From: Kryptolebias marmoratus | Taxonomy: Eukaryota; Chordata; Actinopteri; Cyprinodontiformes; Rivulidae | Direction: 5' to 3' | DNA: 64,000 bases | Assembly (NCBI RefSeq): GCF_001649575.2 | Contig: NC_051449.1 | Location: 19,665,432 to 19,729,431, forward strand | In this document: piece by piece, positions 11,601-49,734 of the stretch | Position numbering within the stretch: the first letter of the stretch is position 1 | How the letters are laid out: every line of letters starts with the position of its first letter | Notes under the pieces: generated by a model | What the model saw: only the letters and a program-made list of their open reading frames with translations | What the model was told of the DNA's origin: nothing | Database searches by the model: none | Position numbers and translations under genes: made by a program

Positions 11601-14210
11601 AAGTTCAGTAGGATCTATGAGAAACCCATGTGCTTTAAATAGGCTTCCGAGTGTTATCAGACATGAGAATTACGACTTGTGATGACAGGAGTGTTAGAAA
11701 TATGACAACACAAGGCACGGACGTGTGAACAGGTGATGGAAAACAATGTAACTTTGACCTAACAAATGCGTTTATCATTGTAGGCTTTATTCGCTCTAAA
11801 AATGTATTCAGAAAATTTTCAAAACCTATATTTTCTAATACATAACATCTAATGAAAAGGCCAAGTTGTAAAGAATACAAAAAAAAAAACAGTTTGAAAA
11901 TAAGTATCGCGAGACTTCATTATCAAACTTTGCACACTTCACAGCTTTTCTCAACAATAAAAACACTTTCATAGGACGGACACTAGATGGCGCGCCCTAC
12001 TCAACTTTGAAACATTTTTAAGGCTTCTTGTCGTTGAAAACTAACATTGGATGAGAAGAACAGAGCTGATGAGCACAAAAGTTGAAAGGTAAATAAATAA
12101 ATAAATACATGAAATAAGCCGTTTCATCCATGAATAGAGCTGTATGAACACACTCAACAGGTTGCACTCTGTGTTTGTATCAACAGTCTATGTTAAAAAG
12201 CCCTTGTTTGGGCCACAATATAAAATTTAGGACAGAAAGGAGGCATGGGTTGATCAATGTTTGGGTTCATCTCTAACATCAAATTAAAAAACACACTTCT
12301 TTTTTACAAGGGGCTATTACACCCTAATATAAGAATACAGTCTGAAACATGGCTTGTCAGTTTTATCATCTGATATGCCACTGTAGGAAAAGAATAATAC
12401 TTTATTCAAGTTCATTTTGGTTTTGTTTTGTTTTTCTGATTAAGCTCCACTATGATTTTTAGGCAGAGTAAGTCAAAACTATAGCGTGCCAGTTTGATCA
12501 GAGTTTGTAATGCAGAGCATTCAGAGCACATGCTGTTTGTGCTAGGTAAAAAAAAGAGGATATTTGAACTTTAGATATTGTGTCATCTTTAGAAGCATTT
12601 TTAGTGAGTGGTGAACAATGTTGAGCTTATTTGCTCAAAGGAAAACAAACGTGCATCTCCAGCAAACCTAATGATTACTAAAAACGTAAAAACGCTCACC
12701 CAGGAGAACCTGATCAGACTAATCCAGGATGCAGGACATACAAATCCTGAATCTTTAGGTATAGTTCTAAATATTGTTTCTTTACTTTGTATTTTTCTGA
12801 TAAGTGACATGTTTATTTAAAACTACAGCACCTCATTTTGTAGTTTATGTTCATTTCTGCTTTGAAATTGTTTCAGTGAAGATGCATAAATGTAATGAGA
12901 GGGAAAGGAACTTGAACACTTGCTATTACTTTTTAAACAAACACAAAAAAAGAGCAAATACATGACTAACCTTAACACATTTACAAACCTAAAATAAAGT
13001 TTGAAATTGAAACTGTTGGATCAAGTTTGTAGTGTGTAACCTCTTCAGTGTTTGTGATTTGTTTTGTTAAGGTTGCAATTGGGACAGAATTGAGCAGCAT
13101 GGAGTGGAAAAGTTCTGAATTAACATCTTACCTGTTGTAAATAGCTCCTGGAAGGTCCTCGGTTAGTTTTGTTTTACAGACTAAGCTTTACTGGACATGT
13201 GAGGAAGAAATATATGAAATAATATGCCCAGAGACTGATTGGCTGCCCTCTTCCATTTCTGGAGAAGAGCTACAGGACCTGCTGCCTCCGGAGAGCCCAC
13301 AGCATCATTAAGGACCCCTCACACCCCGGCCACCACCTCTTTGAACTCTGACCCCATTTCAGGGTAATAAAGACAAGAACAAACAGACTATAAAATAGTT
13401 TCTACCCAAAAGCTGTTGTTGCCCTGACCGCAAATTCATCTAAAACCTGAACAATCATTTTCTTAACATCACAGTTGTTTCTATTATATTTATATAGTTT
13501 GCACTGCCTTCGAGAGTTGTTGTTTTTAAATTTCATTGTGCTTTTTTGTACAATGACAATAAAGGAATTCCTTTCTATTCTATTCTATGTGTTTCAGTCT
13601 GACAGGACAGACAAATTAATGGCTAGTCCAAACATAATTAATCCTTCTGATGAGATAATAATGACTTGTGAGAACAACAAAAAACATTTTAAGACAATTT
13701 TGTAGTTTTAAAACAACTCTGTTATTCAACATTTTATGGTGGTTCATATGGACCTTATTAAAACTTTTGCATTGCCACCAATTTTGCATTAGAGGATTAT
13801 TTTGGCTGCTGCAGCTCACTGCTGCTACTGCTATTTTTGCTTACAAAAAACCCCCGTAACTCTCTATTATTTGTATTACAAAGTTGATGGCAGTGTAAAG
13901 ATTTAATGTAAGTTTTTGAGAGTTAGTTTAAGACAGCAGCAATCCACTTCGGTCTTGGTTCTGCTCAAACTAGGCGTTAGCTCATCAGTACTGCTGGACA
14001 TCCATTCTCCATTTCCATTTATGCAAACAAGGTATTTTACAGAGCTGTACAACATATTAGTTAGTTAGCCTTTCCCTGGAACCACACCTGAAAATGATCA
14101 AAATATCCCTTTAAGTTTTATACCCGACCATCATAAAACACAACCCTTTCCCCCAAACCCCGCTCACCTCAACAATGAGCACTCTGATGACACAGTGTAA
14201 CCTTATGAGG
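11601..14210. other. Intergenic region suco-dnm3, LINE 3' end and repeats
   Basis: No gene is supported here. 13210-13600 resembles the 3' end of a non-LTR retrotransposon: a frame reading like 'RKSYRTCCLRRAHSIIKDPS' and a 3' tail 'acaatgacaataaaggaatt' followed by ATTCT repeats, on the plus strand. Pieces of repeat family A lie at 13095-13160 (plus) and about 13700-14115, the latter ending in the inverted end motif 'caaaatatcccttta'. The rest is AT-rich and featureless to the eye. Confidence 0.55.
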
Positions 14211-14216
14211 AAGTCG

Positions 14217-14222
14217 TTTATT
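14217..14222 (-). terminator. dnm3: Candidate poly(A) signal of dnm3
   Basis: Plus-strand tttatt reads AATAAA on the minus strand, downstream of the dnm3 stop codon at 15964. If used, it would give a 3' UTR of about 1.7 kb, which contains CA repeats and a copy of repeat family C. Other candidates exist, so this is only a plausible site. Confidence 0.3.
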
Positions 14223-15963
14223 GAGGAGCGATACAGACACAAAAAAACAACTGATGCATTTCCAAATTCAACATTTTTTTCCTCTATTTAACAATTTCAC
14301 TTCGACTGAATTCTTCAGCTGGTTTCTTTTCTTAACTTTACAATTCTCCTTCTGTATAACTTTGGCAATAAAGAATTGCGATTCATGCCAGTAAGGCAGT
14401 CTAAATTAGAGACAGGAGAACATATAGTGAATAGAGACATAGAGAACGATTAAAGCGCTAAGATTCTTGATGAGGTCTTAATAGTCCACAGGTACACTAT
14501 CTCCTTATTATTACCTATATACATTAGAACATAGTTTAGGCCCACATACACAATAACAAAGTGACAGAGAAGCACTTGAACATTGACAATACAACCTGAA
14601 GCTCCGATGCAGCTGCTGACAGATGGGTTTTAGTGGCTTTAATGGAGGGAGAAACAGGGACAAAGTAAAAGAAAGATTGGAAAGTTTTGGTCTGTGTATG
14701 AAGATACAGGTTTTAACCTTGAGCCAAAGGATAATGGAAACATGTTAAAGCATAAAAGAAAACAGGCGATCATGCAGTTGCCTCTGTCTGCTTGTTTGTC
14801 TGTCTGTTAACAAAATTTCTCACAAACCGCCGGATGGGTTTTAATGAAACTCTCAGAAAGTAACCACTGGGTGTACATCTACGACCAATTAACTTCAGGA
14901 GTCAACTCAATTCAAGATGGCCACTGCAGCTAACTGAACTTAGAAAACACAAAGAGTGGTATAATTCTATAACTATTACACGCATTCAGCTGAAATTTGG
15001 TGCGATAGTAGCCAGGAGTCATCCACAACACATACTTTGAGCACTATTAGATCACATAAAATCTTGCGTTATCGTGTGAGATAACACATAATTTTATTTT
15101 CCAGATTTGACTAAAACTGCCATAACTCATTTTCCAATATAGGAAGATGATCTTTGTTTAAATTTTCAGCATGGAAGGTGGCAGGTGATGTGCCTTCAGT
15201 TTTTCTTAACATTTTTTTTTTTTTTGTCAGCACCTGAATCGGAGTTTAAGTGGTACATTTTGACCATCGATACAGCACAGGTGGACACCTATGACGAGGT
15301 GAAATGTATTATCGAGGCTGATTTCTACGTAGAGAATAGTGAAGGTGCTCCTCAGCCTTGCTAATTGTGTATGACTGCTACTACAACACAGGAACAACTC
15401 ACAAAAGTTCAAACGATGAATACACCCAGCAGGGTCTGATGATGGTTCATTAACAGCTTCGACCATGAGAACAAACAGAACCGAAATACCAACGAACGTG
15501 CAAATGGACAGCACATGCATACTTCACACACACGCGCGCACACACGCCCACGCACTGTATTGTTCACACAGAAAAACGCATATACACACTTTATACTAAG
15601 ATACAACTTGTGTTCCTAAGAGAACATCGAGGTGATAATTACCACTTGGAGGGGCGTTATACAATAAATAATACAATACTAAATTGAACTCAGCCTACAT
15701 ATAGGCAAATTAGTCCATCCCCCAAATGCATACACACAAAAACACAGGCACACACACTCTACATACACACACTCCCATGCAATAAAAGCAGCTGATGTGC
15801 CATGCTGCGTTTTGGAATGAGTAGGGCAGTACGACTGCTCAGTGTATTTTGATGCAGAAGCAGCGGCTGGAGGTGGTGGCTGACTTAGTGGAGGGTATTG
15901 TTGAGGGAGGGGAGGGTTCCAGGGATGGATACAGTAGTAGTGGACCTGCTAAGCAAACCTGGA

Positions 15964-41375
<25,412 letters not shown>

Positions 41376-41412
41376 NNNNNNNNNNNNNNNNNNNNNNNNN
41401 NNNNNNNNNNNN
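41376..41412. other. Assembly gap (37 N)
   Basis: A run of undetermined bases followed by a poly-A tract. Its true length is unknown, and any open frame crossing it is artefactual. Confidence 1.
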
Positions 41413-41786
41413 AAAAAAAAAAAAAAAAACAACAAAAAAACACAGACACACACATTCCCGCAGTAGGAGCAGGAAGCAAATCATTTCACACACTGCCATT
41501 TCATACAAGACGCACGCGCACACACTCAGTGGGCGTCATTTTATGTCAGTTTGGTGATTCCTGTGAATCCGAGAGCTGAAAAACTTGGAAGCGCCGTTTG
41601 CTCGCAGATTGCCCCCGCAGGCTGAGGCTGGTGGAAGCTGTCATGCGGAATGGATGCCTCTCACAGGCCAACATCTGTGCCTGCTGGAACAAGTGTCTTG
41701 TCCTGGCTGCGGGAGGTTTGCGCTCATCTCAAGGAGAGGGACAGTCTGGTCTTCTAAACACCTTTGGCTGAGATGTTAAAGAAGAG

Positions 41787-42630
41787 ACTTACAATTGCGC
41801 TCATAAGTTTATATGTGCTCTTGAATGTCATGGTAATTTGGGGGGGGGGGGGTAATTAGTTTGAACCACTCTTGACATAATAAAACCCACACAAGCTTGA
41901 ACTTATTGTGGGTTTTCTCTAAGTTACACAGCATCAAATATACTGCCTTTACATTGACCAAAATATTTTAATACGGCTCTGTGTGATCATGACTGACTGC
42001 AGGTCATTTCTCTATGCCGAAAATGATTTTATTGACAGCACTCAGCAGAATAATGAATACTCAGAACAGTGGGAGAAAAACAAAACAGTGAACTCAGTGA
42101 AGATCTAATAAGAGGAGGAAATTAGATGAAGTGTTCAGGAACAATGCTGGAACTACTAAGACTGAAGTCTGCCATGAACTGGAAACTGCTGGAACACCAG
42201 TGTCTCTGTCCACAGTAAAGCCAGTTGTACATAATTGTAGACTGAGAGGGTTATGACCAGGAAGGAAGCTACAAAGGTCACATCTTTAAGCTTGATCAAC
42301 AAGCCAAATGCTTCCTGGACAAAAGGTTGCAAGGTCAGATGAGACAGTGATTGAGCTGATTGCCCACACTGACAAGAAGAATGTTTGGAGGACTCACGAT
42401 GAGGCTTTCAAACCTAAGAACACTGTACCAACTCTTAGGCATGGTGGCAGTAGCATTATGCTGTGGTACTGGTGCACTACAAAGTTTAATGGAATAATAA
42501 ATGGAGGAAGACCACCTTCAAATTCTTCAACCTCACCTCAAACTAGCGGTTCAAATAGTTCAGCTCGAAATGAAAGACATTCGTGTCCATAATGAATGGA
42601 TGTAAACGTCTGACTGCAACTGAATATTAA
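41787..42630 (+). mobile_element. Degenerate Tc1/mariner element
   Basis: The left end 'gctcataagtttatatgtgc' and the right end 'atgtaaacgtctgactgcaa' form the typical pair of fish Tc1 terminal repeats. Inside, the frame at 42308-42592 carries the transposase segment around the second catalytic Asp (SDETVIELIAHTDKKNVW, then TVPTLRHGGSSIMLW). Upstream, 'gaagtctgccatgaactgga' matches the N-terminal part. Several stops and an internal deletion make it inactive. Confidence 0.8.
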
Positions 42631-42807
42631 CAGCAAACAAAGGCGTTTAGAGCTTCCATTCATGTTTAAGAGTAAAATGTCATGAGTGTGCCCTTGGTCA
42701 GGCCCACACGTGATGGAGTGAGCACTAGATGGCAGTAAGGACCTGACCACTACAGCTCCATGTTTACATCCATGTTCATCAGTGATCTGTTTAAGACAAG
42801 AATAGAT

Positions 42808-42985
42808 CATCCATCCATCCATCCATCCATCCATCCATCCATCCATCCATCCATCCATCCATCCATCTATTTTGTTTACCCGCTTCTCCTTTCCTGGTCG
42901 TGGGGAGCTGGTGTCAATCTCCACCATGTGAGAGGCGGGGGACACCCTGAACTGGTCGCAAGTCCATCATAGGACCAAAAATAGA
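42808..42985. repeat. (ATCC)n tract joined to a fish repeat
   Basis: About 15 ATCC units (42808-42868), then 'cccgcttctcctttcctggt', 'gtggggagctggtgtcaatc' and 'acaccctgaactggtcgcaa'. This is the usual composition of a widespread fish dispersed repeat with a tetranucleotide tail. Confidence 0.75.
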
Positions 42986-44429
42986 CCAGAAAGTGAAAAA
43001 TAATGGTCCTGTATTCAGATACAGGGAAAGGCAGAAAAAATACTTTTAAGGTGACTTTGTTGATGTTGTGAAAAGATTTGAGGAAACCTCACTGAAAAGT
43101 TGCACTGATATAAAACTGTAGATGAACTATTTGTTGCTCAGCTTCTATGATTTTATCTGTAAGAAGGACAGGTAGTCAACACTGTGTCTCTTTTCCTCTC
43201 TGAACTATCGTTTTCATCTCCTGGCAGTCTAACACCAAAGGCCCAAATACCCACTTCAAAAGATCTGAACTAGTGCTTTAATTCTGAACTGTGAAAAACC
43301 ACTCCACCCTTCAAGATCTTGTCAAAATATTGCAATCTATCCCTGTTTTGGCTGATTTTTAAAATTGTGGTGGGGGTTGTCATGCAGTGTGAAGTGAGCC
43401 TTAAGGTTTATTGGTCTGCTTTAGCTCTCCGTTTTTGAATTTAGTTGAGAAGTTTTCCTGTCCTCTCAGCCATAATAATAAAAAATGCATTTCAGCCGGC
43501 AGGATTTGACCTGTTTGACCTGTATGTGAGACACTTTTCACTGCAGAAACTCTGAAGTCAGGCGAGTCTGTCTCTGTCTGCTGGAACACCTGTATGACTA
43601 AACACCACCAACTGTTTTGCTGTCGGGTTTCAGGTTTGTTGATGTGTGACTTGCTGTGATTATAGCTTCAAAAATGCAGCGGACAGCAGGACATTTTCAA
43701 TGCTGTTCTCAAAGGAATCTCGTGGTCACCCTGCTGTAAGAGCATGGTAAAAACTAAATGATCGCACTACAATCCAAGCAGTACTTTTGATCGTGTGCCG
43801 TCTTTTTTTTTTTTTTTTTACTGTGAATCAAACTTGACGTATTTTTTGCGTTGACAGCTTGCATCACAAGGCATGCACACACAATCAAAGGCAAGCGATC
43901 AGACCTGCTGCAGTTTGCATCACGTTTAACATCAGCAAGGCGGTCGGCTAAAAATGCACGTTACATAACTATTCACGCCTGTATATGCAAGTCTGGCAAG
44001 CAAATGATTATTCTGTGTGGGTGTTACCTCACTGAGCTCATAATGATACCACTGTTTCAATAAATGTGTGAAACAACTGACACATTCGTTTTTAGCATCT
44101 CTTTTTTCTTCTGCAGATTTAATTAAAATATACTGTATGTAAATTGAAATTGGCATACTATGAAGGAATGCATATCGCTCACCTCCTTGAATACGATTAA
44201 ACAAAGACCTCAGTCATCTGTTAGTGCCCAGCATATTGGACCAGGAGGGCTCTTGTGTACTACCACACCAAATTTTAGCTCAATATCTGTAAAATTAACA
44301 GAGTTAAAACCATTTTTGTGTAGGGTAAGGTCAATTAGTATTTGTGTAGGTCCAATATTTTGATTCAAATTTATTATAGGTGTAATACATAAACAGAAAG
44401 AACACCAAGCGGGTGTATACTTTTGCAAC

Positions 44430-44913
44430 CCCTTGCATTAACTGTCTCTCTCTGAGCAAGGTCTCCATGACCGAAAGAACAAAAACCTGGATCCAAGTGA
44501 CTAAAACAGTCTTACTTCTGGTGGCTGGACTCAGCCTTAGAGATAAAATGAGGAGCCCCGTCATCCGGGGGGAGCTAGGAGTTGAGCTGCTGCTCCTTTT
44601 CATCGAAAGAATTCGTTGAGGTGGTTAGGGCCTCTGATTAGGATGCCTCCTGGGCGACTCCCTTTTGATATTTTACAGTCTTGTTCCACAAGGGCAGACC
44701 CAGAACTGACTATAGGGATTATGTATCCTCTCTAGCCTGGGAACACCTTGGGATCCTCCAGAGAGAGTGTTGATGGGGAGAGCGATTTCTTGGTTTATAC
44801 TTAATGCTTCAGTGACTTAACTTCAGGTAAGCAGCAGAAGATGGATGGATGGATGGATGGATGAATGGATGGATGGATGGATGGATGGATGGATGGATGG
44901 ATGGATGGATGGA
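44430..44913 (+). mobile_element. Rex3-like LINE 3' end with GATG tail
   Basis: Frames read RVAGLSLRDKMRS-like (VAGLSLRDKMRSPVIRGELG), then a broken continuation to 44790 ('ggaacaccttgggatcctcc'). It ends in about 18 units of GATG at 44841-44913, the tail form typical of these elements. It is truncated at the 5' end and frameshifted. Confidence 0.75.
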
Positions 44914-45753
44914 CTGCTGAAACACATCTGACAATAATGCCTTGGTTTTGAAGTTTTACTTTTCTCCACGGCTTCACTTGTGTTTTGGCTTGAAACAAAA
45001 TGGTGCTGTAATAAACAGAACACCTCACATGGTGCCATCGATTGCTAGTCTGCTAATTAATTTAAAGAAACTCTGTTGGAGTTTGTGGAAAGTACTGGAT
45101 TTACACGAATAAACAAAAATAATAAAGTCTCAATAATCCATAATACAGACCAGCTTCCCTTGATTTTTATGGTGTCGTCTGCAGAGGTCCTAAACTGGGT
45201 TTATTTTTAATTATGCAGTGGTTTAATAGGAAGCCTATTAGCTGTGGAGAAAGTAAACAAACTGCAGTTGATGGCAGCTGCACACATAAAGACCTGCTGT
45301 CCAGTCCAAACAACCTGCAGAGACATAATGACTCCTAAATCGCAATGAATGAAATCTGCACCAGAGAAAACAACCTTTTTTGTGTGTGTGTGTTTTTTAT
45401 GCTGTTCAACACTTTTAGCACATCCAGTAGCAAAAAGAAGAAGAAGCACGTGGAGCCTACACAAACACTCCACACCCACTGGTAATTTTATTCCCTTCCA
45501 CACTCCTGATCCCTTCCCACTCTCTGACACCTGACTGTAGAAACAGTCAAAGTGCTGCTGGGAATCAGGCATTGACCTGAACTGAGGTTGAAAATCAGGT
45601 GAGGGAAACCATAAAAGAGGGAGGGGGGAAACAGTATTTCTGCAAACAACCTAATCAGGCCCTCCGAATTGTGGTTCCAAGTGTCTCTTTTCAAACTAAG
45701 TCTATGTCATCCGCTCCAATGACCCTAAAGGACGCTGCCACTGCAGCTTCACT

Positions 45754-46850
45754 ATGACCAGTTCAGAGAAGTCCAGCTGCCCTGGAGGCAGTACCAAATC
45801 AGACATGGAAGGAGTCCTGACTCAGCTCACCCTGCTCACCCTGGAACCTCGGATCAGTCGGCTGATGGAGAAACTGGTGCGGGAGGACAGAGCTGACAGC
45901 AGTCTTCATGAAGCCTTTTTGAAGGTTGAAAGGTAACGGTGTCAGAGCAGGTTGGGCGAGCTGAACCAGGAGGCAGAGAGCCTCAGGCAGCAGACTCAGA
46001 CCTCAGGGGGAACTCAGGCCTGCCAGGGGTAAGTAAAGGTTACGAAAGCTCAATTATCAATTTCAAAAAAGCACAAATAAATCATTCTTAAGCACTAAAA
46101 AGTGTCATTTCAGTCAGCAACTCTGTTAAGCAGGGAAACACATTTTATTACACATCTCTTTGTGTTTTGAACACAATGTCTTTGTGGTTTACCTGAACTA
46201 TAAAACATTCCCAGGTGCCCTGCAGGCCAGGTTGCAGTTCTGTCCTTGATAGAGGATGGGAACAGGTATTTACAACTCAGACGACCCTTTTAGAGTTGAC
46301 TTTTATCAGTTTATGAAATCCCTTCACAGGAATTTTTCACTTTCTTCAGAATTGTTGCCTTTTGCTGCTGTGTTTTTTGCTAAAAAAATGTAATAAGTTT
46401 GTTGTCATCTGTGCACATAAATGAAATTTTTGTCATGTCCTTTACTGAATTTCTCTCTAGATACAATTCCTTTCATATCTGGTTTCTCTCTGACCCTGTG
46501 GAGGATTTGGAGAATGGAGTCTATCAGGAGAAGAAGGCTGAGGTGACTGAGGTTCCTGCTTCCCACCTCAGTCCTGACAGAAACCTCGGCTCTGCCGGTA
46601 GGAGTTTACTGACCTGGTGTCCCGGTGCTCATGTAAATGACTGCATTTGAGAGCAAAGCAAATACTACAAAGCTTAGCTCTTATGTTTCTGCTCAGGCTG
46701 AAGAGAGTTGCTGTCAGTGGGAGAACCAGAAAAGCAACAGCATCACAGGGCGTGAGGCTACAGGATCCAGAGCCCCAGGACCCCTTTTTTCACCAACCAG
46801 ACTGTGTGGCATATCGATGCTGTCAGTAAACATGTGCATTGTAAAGATGT
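45754..46850 (+). pseudogene. Unrecognised small multi-exon gene, in-frame TAA in exon 1
   Basis: Model: exon 1 45754-46028 (donor GG|GTAAGT), exon 2 46215-46265, exon 3 46461-46597, then a short last exon after 46696. Phases match (2, 2, 1). Exon 1 reads MEGVLTQLTLLTLEPRISRL, MEKLVREDRADSSLHEAFLK, VER, stop (TAA 45934-45936), and continues in the same frame with RCQSRLGELNQEAESLRQQT, a coiled-coil-like heptad stretch. Exon 3 reads NSFHIWFLSDPVEDLENGVY. An ATTAAA lies near 46851. The frame continuing past the stop, with matching splice phases, suggests a real gene that is either recently disabled or mis-sequenced. The family is not recognised. An alternative is a short product ending at the TAA. 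Confidence 0.45.
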
Positions 46851-46859
46851 AATTAAAAA

Positions 46860-47200
46860 GGCAGATTATTTTCTTTGAAAGGGATTTGTGTGGCGTCGTT
46901 GTGAGTTGTCAGAATCTTACCTGCAGCAGATAACAGGAGTCAAAGCCATCTCACACTGGAAAATCAGAACCAACGAACAAACTAAACAAGTCTAAATTAA
47001 AACTGTCCAGTTTGAGCAATCATATTAAACATTTTTACATTTTGTCAATGTTTTATGACACAGTTGTTGACATTGTTAGTGTTTGTTTTCTCAATGGAAC
47101 AAAACATGTCTTGGTAAATGTAATTGTGTGCACAGAGGCTGCCACATGTTTGTTTTTTTTTACACAGATGAGCCAGGACTTCCATTGGTCAAATAGCTAC
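46860..47200. other. No gene seen
   Basis: AT-rich spacer after the hypothetical gene. No splice-flanked coding segment or known repeat was recognised. Confidence 0.5.
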
Positions 47201-47214
47201 AGGCAGTAAATTTG

Positions 47215-48535
47215 AGTGCATACAAAAGCAAAAAACAACATGCATCTGTTGTAGATAGCTTCTTGTACGACGTCAGTCTGGATAAATACAGCTTGGTTGT
47301 TAACTGATGAGCTAACATCTAATTTAAGCAGGGTCAAAACCAAAATAAATTGCTGCCATCCTAAAACAGCTTCATTACATCGTTATTTCAACAGGAAATT
47401 TTATGACGTTTTGGCCAAAAGTGCCCCAAGTTACATCAAAAGTTGTATAATTTGCTGCTGCTGTTTGCATTCACAAATTGGAAGTATGTGATTATATAAT
47501 GCAAAACTGATAAAAGTGTAAATTTTAAAAAATAGTGTTCTCATGAACTGCTGTGGATATTTTTGGATTGGAGCTCAGACTAGCCAAAAGCTCATAAATC
47601 CAGTCAGACAGCCCCTGTCTGCATAACTGTGGATTTTATTTATTTCTATAATTTTTTTTCCCTTGTCCACAATAATCTAACAAAACAACTGCAATGCCAA
47701 CACCACACACTGGAGATAGAGAAACATCCACAATAACAACACATCAAGGTCCAAAGAAAGGACATTCTTAGCTCAGCTTAAGATTCTCTGCAAAACAGCT
47801 TTTGATGCTACTTATAGTTTATTATTAATGATTAATAATTTCAGCACACAATCAAAATGTATTAATGATAAGATCAGGAAAAGTGGGACAAATGCAGGAA
47901 AAATTCTAAGAATGCTGTAGAAATGGCTCCATTGTTGTTTTGGTTTCTTTGGTACAAAAACCGTCATTCGCAGGAAAGTTTCCCAATTGTCTCAAAATGT
48001 TTGCGGAGGTTCTGAATTTCCTCATGCGAGCTACAGAGGCTTGCTCTCGTGTCAACAAATTTTTGGAATTTTTTGAACTAATTCAAAAAATTTGCAGCAA
48101 AATTTTCACTCCGTCCCAGACGAGGTTGCGGGCATTTCAAACCTTTCCTCGTTCTGACCCAGATTTTGCCGAGTGCTTGTGCAAATTTGCCGTTCGGTGT
48201 GATTTTCTTGCAATTTTGTGTCCCCAGCCAGTCCTCAACAGTCACAGCCCAGTGAGATACTACCCAACGTGTGAAAGAGGCTGCTGCATCTTTGTTACTC
48301 AAAACCTGTTTGTCCGGTCTGCACGGAGATAAGAAAAACAACCCAAAGATTCTGTTTGTGTGACATGAGGTGCTGATGTAGCAGCAAATCTTTTTTTTAA
48401 TACATCTAAGGCCTTAAACTCTATTTCTCCCAACTGAGGCAGTTCAAAGAGCTATCTACAACAGGTAAGATATTCACTGTTCATAACCACTCCACAGATC
48501 TCTATTTCAAAAATTCCTCTCTATTGCTTTAGGTT
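47215..48535. mobile_element. Long family A-related element with inverted ends
   Basis: The left part 47215-47600 has the plus landmarks ('catctgttgtagatagcttc', 'tgatgagctaacatc', 'gccaaaagtgccccaagtta'). The right part 48405-48535 has the inverse ('gagctatctacaacaggtaa', 'aaattcctctctattgcttt'). The interior 47930-48335 ('tctgaatttcctcatgcgag', 'ccagacgaggttgcgggcat') resembles another dispersed fish sequence. A 1.3-kb composite or longer family member is the best reading. Confidence 0.5.
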
Positions 48536-49311
48536 ATTGTCATCTGTGTTGGATCTCTACTGATCGTGGGGTTTGAAATTATTAATTCTGGTGTTTTGCT
48601 TGTCTCCGGAGCTTTACTGGAAGGCTGTGGAGATTTACACGAGTCAACAGACAAACAGATTTTTAACTAAAAATACCAATTTATTCTGATCTTACTCCAA
48701 CAGCCCAAATTCTGTCTAACAGAACTGAGCTTTCTGCTATATCAAAATGAACTGCAAACATTATCAAACACGACGGGGCTTAAGAGCACCCACACAGACT
48801 CATCTGCATGTTCCATCACCTACACATGATGGAAGGTAGATGGAGGGTTTTTAGCAAGTATTAACATACCGAGAGTCAACATTTCTGGGGAACTTTTCAA
48901 TGCAATAATGTTTTGTTTTTTTTAATGTTCACCACAAAAATCATTTCAGGGCACAATACAAAGAACAAACAGTTAAATACTGTTTTCATTCAGTCAAGAT
49001 GTGTAATAAATCCAAACATAATTCAGATCGGTTTCAGACATTCAAACTCAGCATATTAATCTTTATAAAATAGAGCTAAAAAAAAACAAATAATAACATC
49101 AAATCTTCCTGCTTTGTGGGAGTGCTGCCCCCTAGGGATCCTGTGTTTTATAAACACATCTTCCAGGTTTGATTCTGTTCCGGCACAAGGGAGTCTTGCC
49201 CGCTCTTTTGATCTCTTTATCATCTTAAACCCAAATCCGGTCCTTCGTGTTTGCGCGGTTAAATTTGGACGTTTTATCGGCACGCTGAAAAGAAGGTGAC
49301 TGCAGCGGGGT

Positions 49312-49520
49312 TTATCGACGCTGTAAGATGAGATGAGAGGTGTCGTACGGTATAATGACGGTCAGGAGCCTCGGCAGCAGCTGGTGGAAATTTGGACGCG
49401 TGTGAGCTGACTTTCCCCCCACATAAATATAGTCGCCATGGTTCATTCTGAGAGCTCGGGAAGCCACAGGAAAAACCGGGCCCAGGAACACTGTGCTTTC
49501 TCTCAGAAAGGCTGAGAAAG
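49312..49520 (-). CDS. Possible terminal coding exon, unknown product
   Basis: On the minus strand a strong acceptor (TTTTCTTTCTCAG) is followed by an open frame reading FLRESTVFLGPVFPVASRAL, RMNHGDYIYVGGKSAHTRPN, FHQLLPRLLTVIIPYDTSHL, ILQRR, stop. It is CpG-richer than its surroundings. No upstream exons or family match were recognised. The LGPVF...GDYIYV pattern faintly recalls the last strands of TNF-family ligands, which lie near SUCO and PRDX6 in mammals, but spacing does not fit. It may be chance. Confidence 0.25.
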
Positions 49521-49734
49521 AAAACAATGAAATAAAAATATGATATGTAGAATATATAACGTAGCGTAAAAACAAAACAAAACACAGACTTGTTACTTGC
49601 TGTACTTCAATCCTCTCATTACTTGGCTTTATCATATACAGAACTACTTTATTAACCTCATAACTGGTAAATAAATTCAATTAATTAAATTAGCATTCTT
49701 TGAAAGAGTGCTTACGGCCTGTTACCTTGCATGC

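Noticed and set aside
42308..42592. 94-codon frame as a gene
   Set aside because: Part of a decayed Tc1 transposase; the rest of the reading frame is broken.
42808..42868. Regular ATCC repeats as a CRISPR-like array (also 34196-34245 and 44841-44913)
   Set aside because: Simple tetranucleotide microsatellites without spacers, in a vertebrate genome.
45933..45950. 17-base intron removing the TAA of the unknown gene
   Set aside because: Far too short for a vertebrate intron; an in-frame stop is the direct reading.
49312..49520. Calling this exon a TNF-family ligand
   Set aside because: Only a faint LGPVF...GDYIYV resemblance; loop length and the expected final strand do not fit.
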